DNA of 64,000 nt from Elgaria multicarinata webbii (GCF_023053635.1 NC_086180.1:5957206-6021205); one strand, 5' to 3'. Positions 22,401 to 33,132 are shown, counted from the stretch's first letter. The notes: generated from the sequence alone by a model not told the origin. Numbers and translations: made by a program.

Positions 22401-25400
22401 GCACTCTGTTCCCACATGGGCCAACCAGCTGTTGACCAGGGACCAACAAAGCAGGACATGGTGCAACAGCACCTTCCCACCCATGTTCCCCAGCAACTGG
22501 TGTGCATAGACATCCTGTCTCTGATACTGGAGGTAGCATAGGGCCATCAGAACTAGTGAGAACGTAAGAAGTGCCATGCTGGATCAGACCAAGGGTCCAG
22601 CACTCTGTTCCCACATGGGCCAACCAGCTGTTGACCAGGGACCAACAAAGCAGGACATGGTGCAACAGCACCTTCCCACCCATGTTCCCCAGCAACTGGT
22701 GTGCATAGACATCCTGTCTCTGATACTGGAGGTAGCATAGGGCCATCAGAACTAGTGAGAACGTAAGAAGTGCCATGCTGGATCAGACCAAGGGTCCAGC
22801 ACTCTGTTCCCACATGGGCCAACCAGCTGTTGACCAGGGACCAACAAAGCAGGACATGTTGCAACAGCACCTTCCCACCCATGTTCCCCAGCAACTGGTG
22901 TGCATAGACATCCTGTCTCTGATACTGGAGGTAGCATAGGGCCATCAGAACTAGTGAGAACGTAAGAAGTGCCATGCTGGATCAGACCAAGGGTCCAGCA
23001 CTCTGTTCCCACATGGGCCAACCAGCTGTTGACCAGGGACCAACAAAGCAGGACATGGTGCAACAGCACCTTCCCACCCATGTTCCCCAGCAACTGGTGT
23101 GCATAGACATCCTGTCTCTGATACTGGAGGTAGCATAGGGCCATCAGAACTAGTGAGAACGTAAGAAGTGCCATGCTGGATCAGACCAAGGGTCCAGCAC
23201 TCTGTTCCCACATGGGCCAACCAGCTGTTGACCAGGGACCAACAAAGCAGGACATGGTGCAACAGCACCTTCCCACCCATGTTCCCCAGCAACTGGTGTG
23301 CATAGACATCCTGTCTCTGATACTGGAGGTAGCATAGGGCCATCAGAACTAGTGAGAACGTAAGAAGTGCCATGCTGGATCAGACCAAGGGTCCAGCACT
23401 CTGTTCCCACATGGGCCAACCAGCTGTTGACCAGGGACCAACAAAGCAGGACATGGTGCAACAGCACCTTCCCACCCATGTTCCCCAGCAACTGGTGTGC
23501 ATAGACATCCTGTCTCTGATACTGGAGGTAGCATAGGGCCATCAGAACTAGTGAGAACGTAAGCAGTGCCATGCTGGATCAGACCAAGGGTCCAGCACTC
23601 TGTTCCCACATGGGCCAACCAGCTGTTGACCAGGGACCAACAAAGCAGGACATGGTGCAACAGCACCTTCCCACCCATGTTCCCCAGCAACTGGTGTGCA
23701 TAGACATCCTGTCTCTGATACTGGAGGTAGCATAGGGCCATCAGAACTAGTGAGAACGTAAGAAGTGCCATGCTGGATCAGACCAAGGGTCCAGCACTCT
23801 GTTCCCACATGGGCCAACCAGCTGTTGACCAGGGACCAACAAAGCAGGACATGGTGCAACAGCACCTTCCCACCCATGTTCCCCAGCAACTGGTGTGCAT
23901 AGACATCCTGTCTCTGATACTGGAGGTAGCATAGGGCCATCAGAACTAGTGAGAACGTAAGAAGTGCCATGCTGGATCAGACCAAGGGTCCAGCACTCTG
24001 TTCCCACATGGGCCAACCAGCTGTTGACCAGGGACCAACAAAGCAGGACATGGTGCAACAGCACCTTCCCACCCATGTTCCCCAGCAACTGGTGTGCATA
24101 GACATCCTGTCTCTGATACTGGAGGTAGCATAGGGCCATCAGAACTAGTGAGAACGTAAGAAGTGCCATGCTGGATCAGACCAAGGGTCCAGCACTCTGT
24201 TCCCACATGGGCCAACCAGCTGTTGACCAGGGACCAACAAAGCAGGACATGGTGCAACAGCACCTTCCCACCCATGTTCCCCAGCAACTGGTGTGCATAG
24301 ACATCCTGTCTCTGATACTGGAGGTAGCATAGGGCCATCAGAACTAGTGAGAACGTAAGAAGTGCCATGCTGGATCAGACCAAGGGTCCAGCACTCTGTT
24401 CCCACATGGGCCAACCAGCTGTTGACCAGGGACCAACAAAGCAGGACATGGTGCAACAGCACCTTCCCACCCATGTTCCCCAGCAACTGGTGTGCATAGA
24501 CATCCTGTCTCTGATACTGGAGGTAGCATAGGGCCATCAGAACTAGTGAGAACGTAAGAAGTGCCATGCTGGATCAGACCAAGGGTCCAGCACTCTGTTC
24601 CCACATGGGCCAACCAGCTGTTGACCAGGGACCAACAAAGCAGGACATGGTGCAACAGCACCTTCCCACCCATGTTCCCCAGCAACTGGTGTGCATAGAC
24701 ATCCTGTCTCTGATACTGGAGGTAGCATAGGGCCATCAGAACTAGTGAGAACGTAAGCAGTGCCATGCTGGATCAGACCAAGGGTCCAGCACTCTGTTCC
24801 CACATGGGCCAACCAGCTGTTGACCAGGGACCAACAAAGCAGGACATGGTGCAACAGCACCTTCCCACCCATGTTCCCCAGCAACTGGTGTGCATAGACA
24901 TCCTGTCTCTGATACTGGAGGTAGCATAGGGCCATCAGAACTAGTGAGAACGTAAGAAGTGCCATGCTGGATCAGACCAAGGGTCCAGCACTCTGTTCCC
25001 ACATGGGCCAACCAGCTGTTGACCAGGGACCAACAAAGCAGGACATGGTGCAACAGCACCTTCCCACCCATGTTCCCCAGCAACTGGTGTGCATAGACAT
25101 CCTGTCTCTGATACTGGAGGTAGCATAGGGCCATCAGAACTAGTGAGAACGTAAGAAGTGCCATGCTGGATCAGACCAAGGGTCCAGCACTCTGTTCCCA
25201 CATGGGCCAACCAGCTGTTGACCAGGGACCAACAAAGCAGGACATGGTGCAACAGCACCTTCCCACCCATGTTCCCCAGCAACTGGTGTGCATAGACATC
25301 CTGTCTCTGATACTGGAGGTAGCATAGGGCCATCAGAACTAGTGAGAACGTAAGAAGTGCCATGCTGGATCAGACCAAGGGTCCAGCACTCTGTTCCCAC

Positions 25401-25882
25401 ATGGGCCAACCAGCTGTTGACCAGGGACCAACAAAGCAGGACATGGTGCAACAGCACCTTCCCACCCATGTTCCCCAGCAACTGGTGTGCATAGACATCC
25501 TGTCTCTGATACTGGAGGTAGCATAGGGCCATCAGAACTAGTGAGAACGTAAGAAGTGCCATGCTGGATCAGACCAAGGGTCCAGCACTCTGTTCCCACA
25601 TGGGCCAACCAGCTGTTGACCAGGGACCAACAAAGCAGGACATGGTGCAACAGCACCTTCCCACCCATGTTCCCCAGCAACTGGTGTGCATAGACATCCT
25701 GTCTCTGATACTGGAGGTAGCATAGGGCCATCAGAACTAGTGAGAACGTAAGAAGTGCCATGCTGGATCAGACCAAGGGTCCAGCACTCTGTTCCCACAT
25801 GGGCCAACCAGCTGTTGACCAGGGACCAACAAAGCAGGACATGGTGCAACAGCACCTTCCCACCCATGTTCCCCAGCAACAG
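16481..25882 (-). repeat. 199-bp tandem satellite array, 47 full periods, from a CR1/L3-type LINE 3' end
   Basis: The word GCAGGACATGG recurs from 16481 to 25834, a distance of 9353 bases, exactly 47 x 199, so no unit has gained or lost a base. Variable sites are few. A C/A difference in GTAAGCAGTGCC occurs in every unit (18 C, 29 A by my reading). A G-to-T change occurs at 22262 and 22859. Single changes are at 18524 and 20551. In antisense the unit reads as the last 199 bp of the LINE seen singly at 51137-51427: ACCAGTTGCTGGGGAACATG, then CTGATCCAGCATGGC, then CTTCTTACGTTCTC, after which it jumps back to ACTAGTTCTGATGGCCC. Repeated 140-codon frames on the minus strand reflect the sequence repeat; 199 is not a multiple of three, so each frame reads successive units in different phases. 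They are not annotated as genes. Confidence 0.97.
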
Positions 25883-25975
25883 GGGCACACAGGCTTACTG
25901 CCTCGGATACTGGAGGTAGCACATAAACTTCAGGGCTAGTAGCCATGGATAGCCTTCTCCTCCAGGAATTATAAA
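25883..25975 (-). mobile_element. Remainder of the seed LINE copy at the right edge of the satellite
   Basis: After the last partial unit the sequence diverges to GGGGCACACAGGCTTACTGC, then GGATACTGGAGGTAGCACAT and TAGCCATGGATAGCCTTCTC. This is the ordinary interspersed LINE sequence, as at 30700-30790. It marks where the array grew out of a single LINE insertion. Confidence 0.8.
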
Positions 25976-26055
25976 TACCAACCCATCGCTAATCGGGCCA
26001 TGAGAAGCTCAAGCGGCCCTATGATCAGAGAAGTGTGCATTGGGTTTTAGCTTTA

Positions 26056-26130
26056 ATAATACATTTATTTCTTACCCACCTCTCCATCCTGATCGAGGCG
26101 GGGAACAACAGAAAATATAAAATACAAGCT
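26056..26130 (-). mobile_element. L2-like LINE tail fragment, group 2
   Basis: TTATTTCTTACCCACCTCTC and GATCGAGGCGGGGAACAACA match, in antisense, the 3' tails at 35200-35240 and 59990-60030. Only UTR remains. Confidence 0.6.
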
Positions 26131-26154
26131 TTAGCTTAGCAGGAGCAAGTGAAA

Positions 26155-26598
26155 GAGGAGGTCAACCAGGATGATCAGGGATCTGGAAACAAAGCCCTAT
26201 GAAGAGAGACTGAAAGAACTGGGCATGTTTAGCCTGGAGAAGAGAAGATGGAGGGGAGACATGAGAGCACTCTTCAAATACTTAAAAGGTTGTCACACAG
26301 AGGAGGGCCAGGATCTCTTCTCGATCCTCCCAGAGTGCAGGACACGGAATAACGGGCTCAAGTTAAAGGAAGCCAGATTCCAGCTGGACATCAGGAAAAA
26401 CTTCCTGACTGTTAGAGCAGCACGACAATGGAACCAGTAATCTAGGGAGGTTGTGGGCTCTCCCACACTCCCACATTCAAGAGGCAGCTGGACAACCATC
26501 TGTCAGGGATGCTTTAGGGTGGATTCCTGCATTGAGCAGGAGGTTGGACTTGATGGCCTTGTAGGCCCCTTCCAACTCTGCTATTCTATGATTCTATG
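26155..26598 (+). mobile_element. CR1 LINE, 5'-truncated 3' end
   Basis: Encodes [20 protein letters not shown] and on to VRAARQWNQ, where a TAA stop follows in place of the leucine codon. It then runs through the UTR to the ATTCTATG terminus at 26580-26598. A small deletion affects the [10 protein letters not shown] segment. From 26599 to 26939 no feature was seen. Confidence 0.88.
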
Positions 26599-26939
26599 AA
26601 AGACATTGTAGTTAACAATCCACCCAGACCATAAACCTGCAGAGATGTGGAGACTGATTGTGCTTCAACTGCCAGGTGACTTTGCCTTCCAGCTTTAATT
26701 AGAAAGCGATCCAATAAGACAAAGACAGATTGCCTAATTAAAAAATACCAGTTAGATCATCAGGACCAAGGTGGCACTCCGTCACTCGAAGCCCGGGGAA
26801 ATGGCCATGAGAGGCTCTTTCTCTGATCTGCAGCACTGTAGCAGCTTGACCATTTCTGAGGCTTCTGACAGGAGCCGATTCCTGCGCAGGACAAAAGACG
26901 AGTGGGACAGACGTAAAACCAAGATGACCGGGTTCGGAT

Positions 26940-27075
26940 GACACATCACACTCGGACCTGCAGTGGCTCTCTAGACCTTGCTGCTTAAGACCCTTTTAGC
27001 CGGAGATGGTAGGACTTGAACCCGGGACCTTCTACAGGCAAGGCATGGCCTTGATCACTACAATAGCCCCTTCCA
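26940..27075 (-). mobile_element. tRNA-Ala-type SINE
   Basis: The minus strand shows a pol III head: GATCAAGGCCATGCCTTGCC, then an intact B box GGTTCAAGTCC within GTCCCGGGTTCAAGTCCTAC, then ATCTCCGGCTAAAAGGGTC. The anticodon-arm region differs from a functional tRNA and the 3' CCA-stem pairing is not present. I read it as a SINE. Confidence 0.65.
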
Positions 27076-27479
27076 AGTTCATCTTACATTTACATTTAAA
27101 AAACATGAAGGGAGAACATTAAAAAAAGGAGGCTTCCTTGGAGCTATAAAGCTGCATTCATTTACAATCTGAAATCAGCTTCCTACAGCTGATGTGTTTA
27201 ACATGCACAGTACATCCAGTGTTTATTTGATCCGATGCATTTATTTGGCGAAGCGCACGCGTTGCATGCAGAACACCAAGAGGGGATTCCGGCAGGGGTA
27301 AGAAAAGTTATGCTGGATTACATTTTCTTTCATCGGCCAGGTTTGCATGACACAACTCCCGAGCAGATTCAAAAGAGCAGCCAAACTGAGGATTAAAGAC
27401 AGAAGAGTTCTGGTTTCTTTTGAACGTGGTCACGCTGCTGACATCTGAGCGGCACACCCAACGCCGCCACAATCCAAAG

Positions 27480-27772
27480 GCGATGTGGAATCGGCCACCA
27501 ATTTGGATGGCTTTAAAAGGGGGGGATGGGCAAATTTCTGGAGGAGAAGGCTATCCATGGCTAGTAGTCCTGATGGCTATGTGCTACGTCCAGTATCACA
27601 GGCAGTAAGCCTATGTACACCAGTTGTTGTGGAACATGGGTGGGAGGGTGCTGTTTTGTCCTGCTTTGTTGGTCCCTGGCCAATGGCTGGTTGGCCACTG
27701 TGTGAACAGAGTGCTGGACTAGACAGACCTGATCCAGCATGACTCTTGTTATGTTCTTACGGAGGAGGTTCA
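27480..27772 (+). mobile_element. CR1/L3-type LINE 3' end (source family of the satellite)
   Basis: The sequence ATTTGGATGGCTTTAAAAGG encodes the terminal NLDGFKRG residues. It continues through GGAGGAGAAGGCTATCC, ACATGGGTGGGAGGGTGCTG, GCTGGACTAGACAGACCTG and ends in TTGTTATGTTCTTAC. The terminal TTCTTATG-like octamers resemble the microsatellite end typical of CR1-group LINEs. The segment from about 27565 to the 3' end corresponds to the 199-bp satellite unit. 27076-27479 is otherwise unremarkable. Confidence 0.75.
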
Positions 27773-27782
27773 CCACTCACAG

Positions 27783-27785
27783 TAT

Positions 27786-27820
<35 letters not shown>

Positions 27821-27880
27821 TTACATTTCTATACCGCCCAATAGCCGGAGCTCTCTGGGCGGTTCACAAAAATTAACCAG
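27783..27880 (-). mobile_element. L2-like LINE tail, group 1
   Basis: A TTTA-type repeat at 27785-27822 is followed by ATACCGCCCAATAGCCGGAG and CTCTCTGGGCGGTTCAC, the antisense of the tail hairpin with a UCCG loop. UTR only. From 27881 to 28110 no feature beyond a short MITE-like fragment near 27990-28035 was seen. Confidence 0.8.
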
Positions 27881-28110
27881 TAACCTTGTTTTGAATGAGT
27901 AGTTCATAGGGCCCAACACGAGGTGACTCTGGTCTGTCAAAGTGCTCTCTGCAATGCCTGAACTCTGCCACCCAGAAGGGTAAAAGAAACCAAGAGCCTT
28001 GTGATGCCTTGAAGACTAACCGTGTTTCACTCTGTTCTGGCCAGGCTGCATCTGGAGCGTTGCGTCTAGTTCTGGGCGTACCCAGGAACAATCAGGACTG
28101 ACCCTTGCTG

Positions 28111-28540
28111 TGACAAGGAAATTTAGGAGCACCCCATTGTAACCCCTCAATTTGATGTGAATAAAATGCACAAGCAGATTTTAGATGCACTCCTGACACT
28201 TTCCTCCCTCAGCCCCTCTTCCATGCCTTCGCCCACTCATTGCCCCACTAATTTGACACAGTGGAAAGGTTACTTTTTCCAGAAACATATTTGAAAAGCC
28301 TTGAGGCTCAGAACGAAATTTCCCTAACAATCTGGTGTCAGCGGTGGGATAATGAGTGGGTGAAATGTACAGGATAGCCTTGAACAGGTGGCCAGCAGAC
28401 TCTTCTGTGTCTCTTTGTTTGCAGGCATGGAGGAGGGGCTGAGGGGGGAAAGTGTCAGGAGTGTATCTAAAATATGCTTGTGCATTTTATTCGCATCAAA
28501 TTGAGAGGTTACAACGGGGTACTTCCAAATTTCCTTGTCA
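28111..28540. mobile_element. DNA transposon-like element with ~118-bp terminal inverted repeats
   Basis: The left arm (28111-28230) starts TGACAAGGAAATTTAGGAGC and contains TTTTAGATGCACTCCTGACA and CCCCTCTTCCATGCC. The right arm (28422-28540) is its reverse complement, with GGCATGGAGGAGGGGCTGAG, GTGTCAGGAGTGTATCTAAA and TTTCCTTGTCA. About 190 bp separates the arms. No transposase frame is visible and no clear target duplication was found, so the superfamily is open. Confidence 0.75.
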
Positions 28541-28617
28541 GTTGTTACTTACAGTTCCCAGATAAAACCATGCAAATGTACCATCAGTGACCTCAGCCGG
28601 TGGAGGCTGGTGCATGA

Positions 28618-28796
28618 GCCCTGCCCTCTTTTGTATCTGGTCACTCTAGTATAGCTCCTGCAGCTTTAACTGTTGTGTTGAAGAGGGAATTTCACCAGGT
28701 GCTGCATGTCTGCAAACCACGCCTGCTGAAATTCCCTTTTCTACACAGCTGTTAAAGATACAGGAGCTCTGTCCTCCTTTCCATAGGGTCAACCTA
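28618..28796. mobile_element. Family A hAT MITE, right half
   Basis: It begins inside the central modules (GCCCTGCCCTCTTTTGTATC) and ends in ATAGGGTCAACCTA. The left half is replaced by GGTGGAGGCTGGTGCATGAG, which resembles a family B end. Confidence 0.75.
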
Positions 28797-28977
28797 GCTA
28801 AAATTTTCTTGCATTTTTGGTACTTTGGCCTCACCTATTGATGCCTGGGGCCCTGCCCCCTTGTCTTCAGCTCTGCCCACCACCAAAATGTGGCCTCCCA
28901 GAGCTTCTCTGGAATTGAATTCAGCCCTCAGGCTGAAAGAGCTTTGACACCCCAGCCATACGATATCCGATTTTGGT

Positions 28978-29295
28978 TAGGGTGACCATATGAAAAGGAG
29001 GACAGGGCTCCTGTATCTTTAACAGCTGTGTAGAAAAGAGAATTTCAGCAGGTGTGGTTTGCAGGGATACAGCACCTGGTGAAATTCCCTCTTCAACACA
29101 ACAGGTAAAGCTGCAGGTGCCCTGCCCTCTTTTAAATCTGGTCACTCTAGTATAGCTCCTGCAGCTTTAACTGTTGTGATGAAGAGGGAATTTCTCCAGG
29201 TGCTGCATGCATACAAATGACCTGCTGAAATTTCCTTTTCAATACAACTGTTAAAGATACAGGAGCCCTGTCCTCCTTTTCATACGGTCACCCTA
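28978..29295. mobile_element. Family A hAT MITE
   Basis: TAGGGTGACCATATG to CATACGGTCACCCTA, with TTTTGGT on both flanks (28971-28977 and 29300-29306). The four-module structure is intact. Confidence 0.85.
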
Positions 29296-29479
29296 AAAGT
29301 TTTGGTAGTCTAAGGTCTTAACATGTTGCTCAACCCTCCACCGCCCTGTACCACCATGTAGCTGGAGGCAATACAAATGATGCCAGCCATCCTACGCCCA
29401 TAGATTGAACACAGTGGGACCTACTTCGAAGTCAGAGCTTTATCACACCAGCGTTATACTGTGCAATCACTGTGAATTG

Positions 29480-29930
29480 CGTGCAAAGGACTCCGAAGTT
29501 TTCCAGCTCATAATCTGCTTTTATTGTGAAGTACTCCCAGGCATCCTGCTTTAATTGCGCTTCTTAACCAAAAGAAGTGCAATATTTTGCTACTAGTTTT
29601 TGAGCGTATCATTGGTTATTTTCCGAGCGGCCACTGGGGCACGGGAGCAGGATTTGAAGAAAAAATAAACAAATGCTTACATCTGCGTAAGCTTTAAAGA
29701 TAAAGACGTCAAAACTGGCAAAGCAATAGATATTAAGGAGAGCTTTAAGCATACCAAATTTGAACCGGATTGGGTCATCCATTGAATTTTTAATGGTTTT
29801 TAAACCTCCTTAAACCCATTTCCTGGTATGCAAAGGATCTAGCCGCCCAGTAGCAACAACAACAGCGACAACTTAGCACTGTAGGGGATAATTCGAGGGA
29901 AACAGGTACGTGGGATGAAGCTATCAGCAT
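29480..29930 (+). repeat. Unnamed repeat, about 480 bp, copy 2
   Basis: This is the reverse-complement partner of 6830-7330. It includes AAAGGACTCCGAAGTTTTCC, CTTACATCTGCGTAAGC, AAGGAGAGCTTTAAGCATAC and CGAGGGAAACAGGTACGTGG. No coding frame. The flanking 29931-30568 has no recognised feature. Confidence 0.6.
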
Positions 29931-30568
29931 GCATAGCGTCAGGCAGCAAGCCTTCTTCCTCCAATTCCTTCTGAGTCCACGGAGGCACAGCTAGCGCAAC
30001 GTATCAGTGAACCCGGCTAAAGCTGAATTGTAGCTTGTTAGATGTAGAATCCTTAACAAAAGGATTTGAAGAAATCAATGTGTTCCTCCACAGTTCTAAA
30101 GAGATGGAAGTCAATAAACAGTAACAGAGATAAAGTACCTTTCTTTTTCCTCCCCAGGAGCGCAGACGGCAGCCCTTCAACTCAGTAGCAGCGAAGATTT
30201 AAAAATCACACAGGTATTGAGTAGTCATGAAAAAGGGGAAGGTTTTAAAAGGGTGGTCCATCACCGCCGCTCTCGGGAGTTATTGGCAAAGAGGCGATAG
30301 CTAAGGAAGGCCATGCTAGAGCAGCACAATGCCAGACAGAGCTCAGTCATCAGTCTGCCTTGAAAGGAGCCATCCCAACCCCACATTTTGCAAACCAAGT
30401 AGTTTGTTTTAAGTACTCCTGGCTTCCAACGGCTGCAACGGCAGCTCCTTTTGCAGCAGACCGCTTAAGAAAGAGTTAAAAATGAAGAGGCCGTATTTTC
30501 ACTGTTTCCTTGCTGTACAAGATGGATCCCCGACCCCGACCCCGAATTTAGAATCTGGATAATGACTG

Positions 30569-30637
30569 CCAGAGGAGGGCCAGGATCTCTTCTCGATCCT
30601 CCCAGAGTGCAGGACACGGAATAACGGGCTCAAGTTA
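30569..30637 (+). mobile_element. CR1 LINE fragment
   Basis: GAGGAGGGCCAGGATCTCTT through AATAACGGGCTCAAGTTA is a 69-bp internal slice of CR1 ORF2. It joins directly to a slice of the other LINE family at 30638, forming a mosaic. Confidence 0.75.
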
Positions 30638-30830
30638 CAGTTGGCCAGGGACCAACAAGGCAGGACATGGTGCAACAGCACCCTCCCACCCATGTTCCCC
30701 AGCAACTGGTACATATAGGCTTACTGCCTCGGATACTGGAGGTAGCACACAACCATCAAGACTAGTAGCCATTGATAGCCTTCTCTTCTAGGAATGTGTC
30801 CATTCCATTTTTTAAAGCCATCCAAATTGA
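30638..30830 (-). mobile_element. CR1/L3-type LINE 3' end (satellite source family)
   Basis: GGCCAGGGACCAACAAGGCA, then GACATGGTGCAACAGCACCC and ACTGCCTCGGATACTGGAGG, ending in AAAGCCATCCAAATTG, give the antisense of the LINE at 27480 and 51137. It overlaps the satellite unit and extends beyond it. Confidence 0.8.
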
Positions 30831-31345
30831 TATGGCTGCAAGAAAGGCAAATGCTATTTTGGGCTGCATTAATAGAAGTATAGCTTCCAAATCACGTGAG
30901 GTCCTGGTTCCTCTCTATTCGGCCCTGGTTAGGCCTCATTTAGAGTATTGCGTCCAGTTCTGGGCTCCACAATTCAAGAAGGACACGTGTTCAGAGGAGG
31001 GCAACCAGGATGATCAGGGGTCTGGAAGCAAAGCCCTATGAAGAGAGACTGAAAGAACTGGGCACGTTTAGCCTGGAGAAGAGAAGATTGAGGGGAGACA
31101 TGATAGCACTCTTCAAATACTTAAAAGGTTGTCACACAGAGGAGGGCCAGGATCTCTTCTCGATCCTCCCCGAGTGCAGGACACGGAATAACGGGCTCAA
31201 GTTAAAGGAAGCCAGATTCCAGCTGGACATAAGGAAAAACTTCCTGACTGTTAGAGCAGTGCGACGGTGGAATCAGTTCCCTAGGGAGGTTGTGGGCTCT
31301 CCCACACTAGAGGCCTTCAAGAGGCAGCTGGACAACCAAAGAGCC
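30831..31345 (+). mobile_element. CR1 LINE, truncated at both ends
   Basis: It encodes [20 protein letters not shown] through [15 protein letters not shown], then shows an internal deletion of about 16 bases (loss of the ADKLE codons). It resumes with [20 protein letters not shown] and ends at FKRQLDNQ, followed by non-CR1 sequence. The 3' UTR and terminus are missing. From 31346 to 31778 no feature was supported. Confidence 0.85.
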
Positions 31346-31778
31346 CCAGTGCTTCCCAGAGCCCCGGCACTGTGCAAGTCCTGTAGGTAACCCACGACTC
31401 CTGACGGCTGGAAGCCTTCTCCAGCCCTCCTGCTGCCAGCCACCCCTGCTTCCAGAGCATTCTCCAAGAATTGCTCACATTTTGGCACGCTTTCCTTGGT
31501 GGCCAGAAGCACCCTGCTACAAAAGCCGCTGGCTGCCCTCTGCCTCACCTCGCAACTTGGCCTGGGAAAGCCTCCCGGGACGTCTCAGACTGCTGGTTTT
31601 CATCAGGGGCATTCTCAGCAGTGGAAAGAATTATGCCTCTGTTTTTCACCACCATCACCGACATGAAGGTTTTCTCATGCTTCTGCTGCCTCCTTGTGCT
31701 GACAGGACAATCGGCAGCTGGAACAAAAGCCAACCTGGCCTAGAAAATGCTTGTGCCATCCCAGATCTGTCGAAACAA

Positions 31779-31983
31779 GGAAGAGTCTTGTGGCACTTTA
31801 AAGGCGGGCAAATTCATTCTGGCGAAAGCTTTTGTAGACTGCCGCCCAGCTCACTCTGCCAGAGCGTGCGCGGGGGGTGGGGGGGGGCATTGTGCACCGC
31901 ACATCTGATAAAGTGAGCTCTAGTCCACGAAAGCTTATGCCAGAACAAATCTGTTCATCTTTAAGGTGCCACAAGGTTCTTTG
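31779..31983. mobile_element. Palindromic MITE, class uncertain
   Basis: The left arm AAGAGTCTTGTGGCACTTTA with GCGAAAGCTTTTGTAGACT mirrors the right arm AGTCCACGAAAGCTTATGCC and TTTAAGGTGCCACAAGG. The centre includes a G-rich run at 31872-31888. A fragment of the same arm may lie at 27990-28020. Confidence 0.65.
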
Positions 31984-32020
31984 TCGTTTTTGCTACATTA
32001 GGCCACGTTGGTTTTGACCA

Positions 32021-32339
32021 TAGGGTGACCCTATGAAATGGAGGACCGGGCTCCTGTATCTTTAACAGTTGCATAGAAAAGGGAATTTCAGCAGGTGTCA
32101 TTGGTATGCCTGCAGCACCTGGTGACATTCCCTCTTCGTCACCACAGTTAAAGCTGCAGGAGCTATACTAGAGTGACCAGATTTAAAAGAAGGCAGGGCT
32201 CCTGCAGCTTTAACTGTTGTGATGAAGAGGAAATTTCACCAGGTTCTCCATATATACAAATGACACCTGCTGAAGTTCCCTTTTCAATAAACTGTTGAAG
32301 ATACAGAAGCCCGGTCCTCCTTTTAATAGGGTCACCCTA
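32021..32339. mobile_element. Family A hAT MITE
   Basis: TAGGGTGACCCTATG to ATAGGGTCACCCTA, flanked by GTTTTGAC and GTTTTGAT. It keeps the four modules. The inner turn carries CTATACTAGAGTGACCAG. From 32340 to 32881 no feature was recognised. Confidence 0.88.
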
Positions 32340-32881
32340 GTTTTGATAAATACAATATTACTGTGGTGCTTCAGTTTGAGGGATTAAACAGAAAGGAGGA
32401 ACAGCTGAGCCTGGGAGTGTTTGGGGAGTTACCCTTCACCTGAACAGGTGGAAGCTAGCTGAAAGCCCCTGCAGCTGATAATAATTCCCGATCACTACAA
32501 TCCCCATAAAAGACTTGCCAGAACTCTGAAGCAATTCTGGAAACAACTATTGTTCTTGATGCATGTCAACACCATGCCTATTCCCAGGGTAGTCCTTGGG
32601 TCATCCCTGTGCATCCACATGACGCACAGGGGATCCTGGGGGCAACCCAGGACTAGCAAGGACTTACCCTGCGATATCAGGAACTGCGGAAAACCTGACT
32701 TTCCCATGGTTCCAGGACCATCCCACGGAGTGCAGCCACGTGGCCGCTGCTCCCGGGTTGTCCTGTTCTCCTCGCAAGTAGCAGGGACCATAAAATGGAC
32801 ACAGAGCTGCATGGCGCCAGTCTGTGCCCATCAGGAGTGGGGTCAGTCTTTCTTCTTCTTCCTTTGGAGCTGGAGTGTGAG

Positions 32882-33132
32882 CAGGGCCGGTGCTACCATT
32901 AGGCCAACTAGGCAGCCGCCTAGGGCACAGACCTCAGAGGGGCGCAGTACTAACCTTTAAGGGTCACAGGTTTATACAAATTAGCTGTTTTAAGAAAAAA
33001 AACATAATAAAAGGAAAATATAATAGTTCAGAAACTCTTCTTGAACAGCTTGAAGTTGGCAGTTTTTTGGGGGTGTGTGTGTGTAAGTAGCTCACCTTGC
33101 CTAGGGTGCAAAATAGTCTGGCAACGGCCCTG
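32882..33132. mobile_element. Non-autonomous hAT element, 251 bp
   Basis: The left end CAGGGCCGGTGCTACCATTA and the right end GGCAACGGCCCTG are inverted, and a perfect 8-bp target duplication AGTGTGAG flanks it (32874-32881 and 33133-33140). The element is non-coding and contains a short GT run. Confidence 0.9.

Noticed and set aside
16481-25882. Regular repeats as a possible CRISPR-like array.
   Set aside because: There are no unique spacers, the 199-bp unit is far too long, and the setting is a vertebrate genome.
16456-25946. A ladder of about 47 overlapping 140-codon frames with a hydrophobic start (MALLTFSLVLMALCYLQYQR), suggesting a tandem gene family.
   Set aside because: They are generated by the 199-bp satellite. 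The period is not a multiple of three, so each frame reads the same DNA in shifted phases, and the source sequence is LINE 3' UTR.
26940-27075. A tRNA gene on the minus strand, because of an intact B box.
   Set aside because: The cloverleaf stems do not pair and the sequence continues into a SINE body.
31482-31916. A 144-codon plus-strand frame as a novel protein.
   Set aside because: No recognisable domain, no splice or promoter context, and its end lies in a MITE.
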